DNA from: Daphnia pulex
Lineage: Eukaryota; Arthropoda; Branchiopoda; Diplostraca; Daphniidae
Direction: 5' to 3'
Length of the DNA stretch: 64,000 nt
NCBI RefSeq assembly: GCF_021134715.1
Contig: NC_060021.1
Coordinates: 930,001 to 994,000 of the forward strand
Shown here: positions 37,860 through 47,415 of the stretch, piece by piece
How the letters are laid out: every line of letters begins with the position of its first letter
How positions within the stretch are numbered: the first letter of the stretch is position 1
The notes under the pieces: model-generated
What the model was told of the DNA's origin: nothing
The model's input: the letters and a program-made list of their open reading frames with translations, nothing else
The model's database searches: none
Made by a program: the position numbers and the translations under genes

Positions 37860-38060
37860 TCAATATTTTATTGACATTTAATTATTACTTTCCTTTTACA
37901 TTTATTACTTTACCTATTAAATTTATTACTTTTATCTTTTAACTACTACATTTATCTTTTTTAACTACTATATTATCACTTTAAACTACTACATTTTTCT
38001 TTTTTAACTACTACATTTATCCTTTTTAACTACTTCTTTTATCACTTTTTTACATTTATT
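37860..38060. repeat. Perfect palindrome and AT-rich minisatellite 3' of C1q gene 1
   Basis: AAATGTCAATATTTTATTGACATTT (near 37857-37881) is a perfect inverted repeat with 11-bp arms, close after the stop codon. It is followed by about five units of TTTTAACTACTACATTTATC at 37930-38050. The same arrangement lies behind C1q gene 2 (about 42698-42900). The stem could act in transcript 3' processing; this is a guess. Confidence 0.7.
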
Positions 38061-38640
38061 GCTAGACTAGAAAGTTGAAACCCATTTTGTATTGGTTGAT
38101 CAATGAAATAAATCTGATTATACAGCAAAAAAAAATTTTCTGGTCCTCGTGTTATTATATTAATAAACCAATTGAATTGCGTTGAACTGATACTGACTTC
38201 TGTCGAATCAACCATCTATCGATCTATTCGATCATTCAATCTGACGCTATTCAAATTTCCCTCCTTTTTTTGGATGATTTGTGTTGAGTAGGGCAATGCT
38301 GTTTGTCTGATTGGCGGGAATACAGACATCGGCTGCTGCCAAAGAAAAAATGCCTTGCGGACGAGCATGTCGATTTTGCCGTCGCCGTCGTCGTCCATGA
38401 TCGCGTTCATATATTAGGCACACCTTGGAAAGAAAAGAGCGAAAAACAGAAATGTTTATGCTGACAACTTCTGATTTACTTAATTGGATTTTTAACGGCC
38501 TGCAAATCGAAGTTGATCACATGTTATTGGCAGCTCAACTGAAGTTTTGTCTGTAATGGACAAAAAATTAAACAGACAATACAATGTCAGTTGTGCTGCC
38601 AACTTCTAGTGTACCTATTAAAGGTTCAGCATTTTCTATA

Positions 38641-38790
38641 GAATTTGTTGCTTCTTTTCTCTTGTAGCAAGGGTTTGGAGAGGTAAAAAGTAGTATTTTT
38701 CAGAACATTTTTACCTCTCCAAACCCATTACTTGCGACAAGAGGAAATTCTCTTGTCGCAAGTTTTTGGCCTGGACAAGCAACAAATCCA
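38641..38790. repeat. Compound foldback element
   Basis: Nested inverted repeats. GAATTTGTTGCTT on the left matches AAGCAACAAATCC on the right as outer arms. CTCTTGTAGCAAGGGTTTGG (38659 on) pairs with 38708-38743 across an 18-bp spacer. A second hairpin TTGCGACAAGAG / CTCTTGTCGCAA (38732-38743 and 38750-38761) overlaps the right arm. It is probably a non-autonomous DNA element; no open frame is present. Confidence 0.65.
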
Positions 38791-39271
38791 AAATAAAACC
38801 GGAATAAAACTTTGCTTGGCAATAAATTTGAAATGAATTAAAACTAAAATTTTGATTTTTAAATATAATTATAAGGCGAAGATTCCTAGATTGTAAGAGA
38901 ATCCTTAATTGTACAGGCGATTAAAAAAGTATTTCGACGGTGTCAGTGAATTCAAAATAAGTTGTAGAAAACCTACCCGAAATATAGAAACAAAATGCTG
39001 ATCGACATATGCTGGCGGCGACGACGGCCGCCAGGTGGATCGCAGCTGATAAAAAGAGCGTGCGACTGAGATAGACTTGAACCCCAGGATCGCACAGGAT
39101 GTTGAAAATAAAATAATGAACAATAACAATTATTACCGGATAAAGCAAGTCTATTTTACTAGTGTTCTCTTGTACATGACAAATGATTATTATTCTAGTG
39201 TTAGTTAAAATAAAGCGCCGAATTGTTGTTGCTAATATATTAGGCCAATGTATGTCTACGATTTGTCATCG
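38791..39271. other. Intergenic spacer between C1q copies
   Basis: Mostly AT-rich. A GC-rich, coding-like island on the minus strand at about 39000-39090 (SRTLFLSAAIHLAAVVAAS in one frame) resembles no known family. The segment 38909-38980 is a diverged copy of 40876-40950 just upstream of the second C1q unit. Confidence 0.4.
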
Positions 39272-39987
39272 TTAATATTTCCAATAAAAGGGATAATTAT
39301 TCTTGTCTTCATTGTCTTGTGTGACACAGACTAAGTGAACTTGAAAATCACGGGGGGCGGTGAAGTCGATTGTTTCTTTGGTATCGTCCATCCAATTGGT
39401 GACGACGCACTGGGTCTTGTTCCTATAAAAATAGTCGACGGCCGAGTGGGTGACGAATTGATTGTCGGCGTACCACACGACGCAGGTCCGCACATCACAC
39501 GGTGTCAGATCGGCTGCTGGCATATAATTTCCATAGACCCTTGAGCAAATAATAAATAATGTACCTAGGTACAAGATAATTGAATATACAGACCTTATTA
39601 GTATCCAAAGGTATGGGTCAAGCCGACCCCCTAGCGGCGCGTTGCAGTGTGAAGGGGTGCCGTCAACAGCCGCTTTTTATTTGGCTCGCCCGATGTGGTT
39701 GCAAGCTAGGAGTGCATAACAAATATGATTTCGATTGGTCGAAGTGAATGCACTCCGCATCGTCCGCATACTGACCCCTGCTGGGACTCCTGAGCCTATT
39801 GGGCTTTAAGAATAGATTTAAAAAATAAATAAAAATAAATAAATTTGAAAACCAAAGGTTGACATGAAAATTCCTATAATTGGAAAACCAAATTTTAAAC
39901 CCTTTTTAACAGTGTTTTGTAAAACCCAAAAAGAACAAACAGCATTTTATTAGCAGTGGGATTCTTACCTTTCAAGACCGAAGCCAT
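39272..39987 (-). CDS. Small secreted cysteine-containing protein, function unknown
   Basis: Two exons in transcript order: 39969-39987 (ATGGCTTCGGTCTTGAAAG, GTAAG donor) and 39272-39564 (CCTAG acceptor), which join in phase and give 103 residues. Joining creates a clean signal peptide, MASVLKGTLFIICSRVYG, that neither exon has alone; this is the main argument for the model. The mature part has four cysteines (TPCDVRTC, KTQC and LVCV), an N-glycosylation site NKT and an aromatic tail ending NYPFYWKY. Codon use in exon 2 is GC-rich, unlike its AT-rich surroundings, which supports coding. It lies between the two C1q copies on the opposite strand and is not part of the duplication. I recognise no family. 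Confidence 0.6.
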
Positions 39988-40971
39988 CAGAATACTTTTA
40001 ACTAATAATAATGCGAGTTGTAGCCCAATTCGATTCGATTCATGTACATATTGCGTCATTGCAATTGCACAGGTGTGGGGTACTGGAGTCAAAAGATCAG
40101 GTACATAGTATAGTTCTTTATTATAACGTGTTGCTCTTTTATTGGCTTAAAAAATTTATAAACCGTTTCTATTGGGAAAACAATAATAGCATGGGCTATG
40201 TGCGGCTATGTGGGGGGTAGGGTTGTGGCCCGGGTCATGGAAACCAGGGCCACAGCCCGGGCTGAAGAAAAAAAAATCAACCCAACTCGACCCACCGAGG
40301 CATATTTTGTACGGGCCGGGCGATATAGTTGCGTTGCAAATTTGCAAGCGTGCGATGATATCATGGTTTCCACAGAATATCCATGCCATGCGATCCTTTT
40401 CAGAAATTGCAACTCCTCAAATAACAGCAATCACCTTCCTAAATATAATCTTCGTTTCTTTTTCAGATCACGTCGTAATAACAAACAGAATTTGGCACCT
40501 CTTCTAAATATGGCTATATTGCGCGTTAAAAAAATTAAAAATTAAAGTCTTATAAAAAAAATTTGCTTTGCGCGTTCTATTTATACGTCTCGAATTTCTG
40601 GCAGAAATCTTTATGCGTAATATTTTTTTTAAAGAATTTATTGGTCGAATAATCAACCAAGTCATAGTTGACAGCAGGCATTTAATAGCTTTTTAACTAA
40701 TTATTAATTTTTCTCAATTTAATGAAAACAAGATTTTCGTTATTGTCAACCTAGGAGTGGGATAAATTATATTGCGAAAAAAAAATGAAATTGAAGCGCT
40801 TCAAAAATGACCATCTATCCTCTTTTTATTCCGTTTATAAATTAAATATAAAGAAAAAAAGAATATAAAAGAAATTCCTTAATTGTAAAGGCGATTGAAA
40901 AAGTATTTCGACGGTGGCGGTCAATTAAAAGTCAGTTGAAGAAATCCCCCCCCCCCTACCCCAGAAACCTA
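39988..40971. other. Intergenic region
   Basis: Mostly AT-rich. The stretch 40210-40330 is GC-rich, with repeated CCCGGGC and GGGCCACAGCCC motifs that can fold on themselves; no gene is evident. The end (40876-40950) resembles 38909-38980. A run of 12 C residues sits just before the duplication unit. Confidence 0.4.
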
Positions 40972-41397
40972 AAGTTCTTATTCCACGGTATCACATATTC
41001 AGTTGAAGTCGTCATCAAGTATTACTGACGGTGACGGGTCGCCTTGCGGGTCGCATTATAATACCAACTTGATCCAATTCCGTGACATTTCAGGTTTTAT
41101 CTGGAAATTCGATTATACTGTAGTCTGTAAAAAAAATATTTTTGTAGCTAAATTGAGACAAGAAACTCCATTTCTTTGCTGTGGCGTCTTATACGAACGT
41201 GATGTAATTCGATAAATGGAACTATTAGAAACCACGAAGTTTCTTTAGGATACTCGTTGGTTGTTCATTGGCTGAAACTGAATAGCGAAAAAGTTTCTGT
41301 TGGATTCTAACAATAATTAAAGTCATAACTATTTTCAACTTACAACCTCTCGGCTGGATTTTTCTTCTCTCTCTACATTTTACATTTTACATTCGCA

Positions 41398-42633
41398 ATG
41401 GTAACATTATATTTAAAAATCAAAATTTTTGTTTTAATTCATTTCAAATTCATTGCCAACAGACAAAGATTTATTTCGGATTGATTGCTTCTTTTGTTAT
41501 GGCGGGAATGTTTGGTCAGGTAGATAATACTGATCCTTTAACAGGTGCTCTTTTCTTTACATTTCATATAAAACAATAATTTATTCTTCATTTACAAATT
41601 TGCCCAGTCTTTTATTAATTTAAGTTAAACAATTATTTTTCCGTTACATATGCATCACTTTCAGTTGCTGCGTTACAAACTTCTGATCTAAACGATGTGA
41701 GTATCTTTTATGGTTTTTTAGCTGAAATCAAAGATAACATAATTTTGATTGTAAATTACATGTGTTGCAATAATGATGAACGCTCAACAATGAACAACAG
41801 AATACCAAGTTTAAGGCATGCAACGTCCAACTAAAAAACCTTGAGGAACAGATGGGAAACTTGAATATCAGCTTGAAATCTGAAATTGCAATAATTAATA
41901 AGAAGCTACCTAATATTCAAGATTTGATTAGTAATCATACAGCAATTAAAACGAGTTTGAAAGCAAAACTACTAGAATTAGAAACAGCGATAAAAAAAAA
42001 ACAACAAAGACAGGAAAAAATTGAACAAGGACTGAACAATTCAATGGCAATTCAAAAAAAATTGGAAACAAACGAAAAACTCCTTCCTGAGGGCACTCAC
42101 AACCAATCTGTTGGTCAAGCAGCAGTCCATCATCCGAGAATTGCATTTTTGGCGCAACGTACTACTGGCTTCAATTCAAAGGGTTCCATTATCACTTACC
42201 AAAAAAATGCGCTAAACTTGGGCGAGGCTTTTGATATAGCCACGGGCTTATTTAACGTTCCAGTAGCGGGTGTCTACCACTTTTACTTCGCAGGTACCTA
42301 TTAATATTGTTCATTGATATTTTTTGATAAAATCTATTTTAATTTTCCCATTAACGTTGCAATTCAGCACTCAAAATGAAAAGAGAAGTTTCCGGAACCA
42401 GTTCCCTTACGGTTCAGTTGAAGAGAGTTGACAAGGAAACTATGTTGGCAGAAAGCCATGTCAATTCTAATGATTGGTACGGTTGGTTTCCAGTACAGTT
42501 GCAAGTAACCGTTTATTTGGAAAAACACGCCGTTATTGGAGTAAAGTTAGCGGAAGGTTCAATTTATCAAAGCAGTGATGCGACTCACCCTCTTACCAGT
42601 TTTGGAGGATTCCTTGTTAGTCGAGGCAATTAA
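41398..42633 (+). CDS. Secreted coiled-coil C1q-domain protein 2
   Basis: Paralog of C1q gene 1, with exons 41398-41400, 41463-41544, 41665-41696, 41801-42293 and 42368-42633; the product is 291 residues. The signal peptide is MTKIYFGLIASFVMAGMFG. Exon 3 is 30 nt shorter than in gene 1: the old acceptor TTACAG is TTACAT here, and the next CTTTCAG is used instead, keeping the frame. The coiled coil is strongly changed and much more basic (AIKKKQQRQEKIEQGLNNS), while the C1q head (IAFLAQRTTGFNSKG, LFNVPVAGVYHFYFAG, TSFGGFLVSRGN) is well kept. The intron after the ATG has lost 4 bp relative to gene 1, confirming that it is not coding. The different stalk suggests separate homo-oligomers; this is an inference. 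Confidence 0.83.
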
Positions 42634-42689
42634 TTGCTTGACTTAGATAATAATAAATAGATAATAGGTAAGTGATAAATGTAATAGGT

Positions 42690-42900
42690 GAGCAATAAAT
42701 GTCAATATTTTATTGACATTTAATTATTACTTACCTATAACATGTATTACTATACCTATTAAATTTATTACTTTTATCTTTTAACTACTACATTTATCTT
42801 TTTTAACTACTATATTATCATTTTTAACTACTACATTTTTCTTTTTTAACTACTACATTTATCATTTTTAACTACTTCTTTTATCACTTTTTTACATTTA
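42690..42900. repeat. Palindrome and AT-rich minisatellite 3' of C1q gene 2
   Basis: Copy of the arrangement behind gene 1: the AAATGTCAATA / TATTGACATTT palindrome, then about five TTTTTAACTACTACATTTATC units with small differences. Confidence 0.7.
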
Positions 42901-43335
42901 TTGCTAGACTAGAAAGTTGAAACCCATTTTGTATTGGTTGATCAATGAAATAAATCTGATTATACAGCAAAAAAAAATTTTCTGGTCCTCGTGTTATTAT
43001 ATTAATAAACCAATTGAATTGCGTTGAACTGATACTGACTTCTGTCGAATCAACCATCTATCGATCTATTCGATCATTCAATCTGACGCTATTCAAATTT
43101 CCCTCCTTTTTTTGGATGATTTGTGTTGAGTAGGGCAATGCTGTTAGTCTGATTGGCGGGAATACAGACATCGGCTGCTGCCAAAGAAAAAAAGACGGTT
43201 TGCTGAGAGTTTTCAGTTTTGTGCTGGATGAATGTGTCAAAAGTGTTTCTGTTTTGAATCAAACAAAGTATCTCTACCTTCTTTGGAGTGAAATTATTTT
43301 TACGTTTGACTTCCGTCAAAGCTAAACTTCCCATA

Positions 43336-46300
43336 ATGAAGCGGATGAAGTTTGCACACGTCGAAGGTCACACTGATCTAACTTATTCAGAAGATGGAGC
43401 GTAATTATTTTAATTTTCTTAGTTGACTATTTTTTTGGCCCATTAAATTTCAGTTAAACTTATCGCCTTATTCGTTTTTTTTTTGTTAGAAACATTATAA
43501 CATGTGGTGCTGATGGAGATTATCGTGTTTGGAAAGGCTACGAGGATGATGATCCTGAATGTATTCGTGTTGGTGATGAAGCCACTGCCATCGCATTTAA
43601 AGTATTTCTAAAAGTTTTTTTTCAAAATTTAATGTGAAGAAATCTTCCGCTAATGATTGTCATTTGCAGAACAAAAAAGTATTTGTAGGAACCGACATGC
43701 ATGTTCTGCAAATTTTTTCACATCCAGAAAACCAGACTGATGGTATTGTTACACGGTTCACTTCTACAATCACCCACATATCTGTTAATAAAGATGGATC
43801 AAAAGTTGCAGCTGGTTCAGGGTTTGCTGATTAGATTTAATTATAAACTTGAATATTTGATGTAACAACCAGTTTGATTTTACAGCGATATGACAATCAA
43901 GGTGAAAGATATTTATTCGAGCAGCAAGGCCAAAGAAATTGTTCTCACTGGGCACACTGCACCCATTCTCAGTGTCAGCCTGGATCCTAAATCAGAGTTC
44001 TTGGTAAGTTTGCATCTCAAAATTCCTCATTATCTGGCTCAAACTGTTTTTGTTTGTTTTGCAGGCTTCGAGTAGCTGTGATGGAACTGTCCGTGTCTGG
44101 TGTCTGACTACCAGCAAAGAACTTCAGTCTTGGCGATGGGGTCCTGCGAGTAACGATTTTGGAAATTCGCCATCTCTCTGCCGCATTAATTTTGAGCCTA
44201 CGACTGGTCGCTACTTGGCCGTCCCATTTTTCCAGTCATCGACGGTCAAGATTCTGGAAAGAAGTTCTTGGAAAGAAGTTGCCGAACTCGTTGACGATCG
44301 TCTTAAAGACGTGAGTATTTCGAAGCAAATTTTTTCAAATCTTTTGTACAGTATGTAAAGTTTATTTCTTGTTGTAGATTTCCATTTGTTGCTGGTCTAC
44401 TTGTGGCAAGTTTCTAGCTACCGCTTCCAAGGCTGGTGATATCCTCGTTTGGGATATGCAGACTAAAACTGTTGTCAACTCGTTTCAACACGAGAAAAAG
44501 ACGCAAATCTGCAATATGGCATGGAACCCATCCATGACCACTCAAAAGGAGATTGCATTTTGCGACTGCAAGGGTTACCTTGGCTTGTTGGAAAATGTTA
44601 CGGCTCAAGCGGAGGGCAAGGCGAAGCCAAGTGCAAAAGTGGCCAACTCATTGACGGATATTGGAGATGACGACGCAGAAATATCCATCAGCCAGATAAA
44701 GAAAGATACTGGATTCACCACCAACGCAGAAGACGGCCAAGATGTTTTCACAGGAGTTCAGTCGTATTCTATGGGTAGCTCATCATTTGTCTTATTATTA
44801 TTTTTAATAGTATCTTTAAAATATGCAAATATTTTGTTCTCAGATTTTGATATCTTGGACGACGGAGCCTCTAAGATTAACAGCAGACCTTCAAGTCCTT
44901 TGGCTGGCCATTCCAGGCGCCCTTATCAATCCTCCAGTAAAAAACGAGAGCCATTTCAACCAGGGTCATCACCAGTCCATCTGCATCACCGGTATATGGT
45001 CTGGAACAATGTCGGAATCGTGAAATGTTTCGGAGAGGAAGGTGACCAAAGTGCCAGCAGCATCGAAGTCGAGTTCCACGACTCGTCCATCCACCATGGA
45101 CTGCACATACCCAACACACTGGGCCACACTATGGCCTCACTTTCCAGCCAGGCTCTGCTGTTGGCCTGTCCGGCACAGGAAGATAGCCCCAGTCGGATTG
45201 TCTGTGTCAACTTTGCTGCCTGGGATGGACACAAAGAGTGGGCGACCACCTTGCCACTCGGGGAAGGTGCTCTAGCCTTGGCCGCCGGCGATGCCTGGGT
45301 GGCAGTGGCCACCTCCAGGAATTTGCTTCGACTCTTTTCAAATTCTGGGCTCCAGCGTGCCATGATTTCTCTCCCTGGACCTATACTCTGCCTGGCCGGC
45401 CACGGCTCCAAACTCTTTATGGCTTATCATTCTTCACTGGGTTAGTGCCATTGTGGCTTGATTTTAAAAAGATAATTAATTTAATCCACAATTGAATCTC
45501 ACAGGAATGTTTAGCGAACAATCTATCGGCTATGCACTGGTGGGCATCGACAGGAAATCTCCGATTGGTTACGAATGGCTGGCCAATCCGCAAACTCTTC
45601 CCCTCGGCCCGGAGTGTGACTTATCGTGGGCCGGATTCAGTGACGAAGGAACGCTGGCCACGATGGACAGCAGCGGTCTCCTGCAAGTGCAACTTCGATC
45701 CGGCATGTGGATGCCTCTGCTGGACACGAGGCAGAACGTCAAGGGTAAATCCGACCACTACTTTCTGATCGGATTGAGCGAGCTGGAGAAATGCGTCCGT
45801 TGCGTGCTGTGCAAGGGCGCCCGCTACCCTCCCACCTTGCCACGCCCCAACATGTCCTTGCTGGACGTCAGACTGCCGCTGTGTGACGGCGCCAATGAGA
45901 AAACTCAGCTGGAAGAAGCCCTGATTCAGTCGACGCTGCAAATCCAGCTGACTGGCACCTTGGACCAGACGGGATTTGACGTGGATGACCCCAGGGATAA
46001 GGCCGACCGCTTGTCCAAGGAATCGTTGATGAAGATGTTCGCCGTCAGTCACCCGCCCATGTTCGTGTTGTTGTTGTTCAAGCCAATGCTGATGATCTAT
46101 TCTTCTACCTTTTTTGCAGCTGGCCTGTCAGGCCGAGAGGGAGGTCCGAGCGGTGGAAGTGGCCGAATGGATGCCCAGCGAGCAATTGCTCCAGCTGGCC
46201 GTCAAGTACGCAACGCGAGCTAGGAAACGCCAGCTGGCCAACCGACTGACGGAGATGGCCGAGCAACTAGTCAGGGATCGTGAAGCCGAAGAAACTTTGT

Positions 46301-47222
46301 ATATGGAACCGACACGAAGTTCATATCTCTCATCAAATGCTTCTAATAATACGATAGACGATGACAGGTATTTAATTAAAAACAAAATCTATTACTTGAT
46401 GGGATTCGTTGGTAATTTTTTCTAATACTGGTTTTTTATCAGGGATATGTTTATTTCTACTCCACCTGTTCTCGAGATCGAAGGTAAACGAAATGAAATG
46501 ACTTAAATCATTGATCATTTGATTTAATTGGTTCTTTTTCCTTTAGACAATCCGATCCTACAAGCCAGGCAGAGGAAAACTTCTGCTTTTGGAGCCCCAG
46601 CGGCGGTCGCTGTTATAGAAGCTGGCAAATCCATCCGGCCGTTGAGTCAGAGCAGGAAAAATCCTTTCGCCAAAAAGACCTCGGACGATTCGTCTTCAGC
46701 AACGCCTTCCCCTCGTGGTCTGGCCGCTTTTGATCAGCCCAAAGTCACCCAAACGAAACCGACAACAACTGGGCCGTCGAAGGAAAACGTCAAAGCCAAA
46801 GCGACGAAACAGCCGACGCTCTTCGGCATGAAGAAGGCCGCGAAAGACAGTAGTCCAGCACCCGCCCAAGAAATGTCTTCAGAATCCCAAGATCCTCTGC
46901 CCAGCCCTGCTCAGCCTCCCAAAACGGGCTTTCTGCTTTGGTTTGATCAAAACAGATCTCAGTTTATGTCAGACAATCCAGAATGTAACGAGGCCGAACT
47001 GGTTCGGCTAGGAGCCCAGAAATTTAAATCTCTTTCAGAAGAAGAACGCCAGGTGGGTTATTCATCAAAGTTTACTTATTTAATGACTATAATATGGGTT
47101 TTTTCCGCATACAGAAATACAACCGGAAACGGAAGTCGTCGGGAGATGCCGAACAGTCGGAAGAAACTGTCAAAAAGACGAGACCAACCCTTGCCGAAAG
47201 ACTTTCTACTTTCGAAGCCTAA
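43336..47222 (+). CDS. WDHD1: WD repeat and HMG-box DNA-binding protein 1 (And-1/Ctf4)
   Basis: Replisome hub that couples the CMG helicase to DNA polymerase alpha in the nucleus. Twelve exons: 43336-43400, 43490-43601, 43670-43821, 43886-44003, 44065-44310, 44378-44774, 44844-45440, 45505-46043, 46120-46367, 46443-46483, 46547-47052 and 47115-47222. All joins are in phase; the product is 1042 residues (human 1129). N-terminal WD repeats are seen as VEGHTDLTYSEDGANIITCG, GHTAPILSVSLDPKSEFLAS and CDGTVRVWCL. The central SepB/Ctf4 trimer domain includes HRYMVWNNVGIVKCF, SIEVEFHDSSIHH and CKGARYPPTLPRPNMSLLDV. A basic Ser/Pro-rich linker is followed by an HMG box at about 964-1015 (KTGFLLWFDQNRSQFMSDNP). 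The start MKRMKFAHVEGHT matches the family N-terminus. It converges on ABCD4 with 193 bp between the stop codons. Confidence 0.95.
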
Positions 47223-47415
47223 ACTACAATTTCTTATTTTTTTAGAAATCATTTCTTTAGTATAAAGCCTTTTTTTTTTTTAATGATGGGCCGTCTATAT
47301 TATTTCCCAACGTCAAGTTACAAGTGTGTTTGAAAAATAAAAACTAATCTTATAAAATAGTCTAATCTGCCATGGAGCTGGTCCGCTGTGTTGCATTTGT
47401 CGGGTCGGAAGATTT

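Larger units (their letters stand above)
36104..38350 (+). repeat. Segmental duplication, unit 1 (C1q gene plus flanks)
   Basis: Direct copy of 40972-43191. It covers about 400 bp of 5' flank, the whole C1q-domain gene and about 550 bp of 3' flank. Flanks are almost identical; unit 1 has a short extra piece (about 15 bp) near 36130. The right boundary is sharp: the copies diverge right after GGCTGCTGCCAAAGAAAAAA. Confidence 0.93.
40972..43191 (+). repeat. Segmental duplication, unit 2 (C1q gene plus flanks)
   Basis: Direct copy of 36104-38350, displaced by about 4.87 kb. Its right end lies about 145 bp upstream of the WDHD1 start codon, so unit 2 abuts the WDHD1 promoter region. A stretch of more than 200 bp of 5' flank (41003-41215) is identical to 36151-36363. 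Confidence 0.93.
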
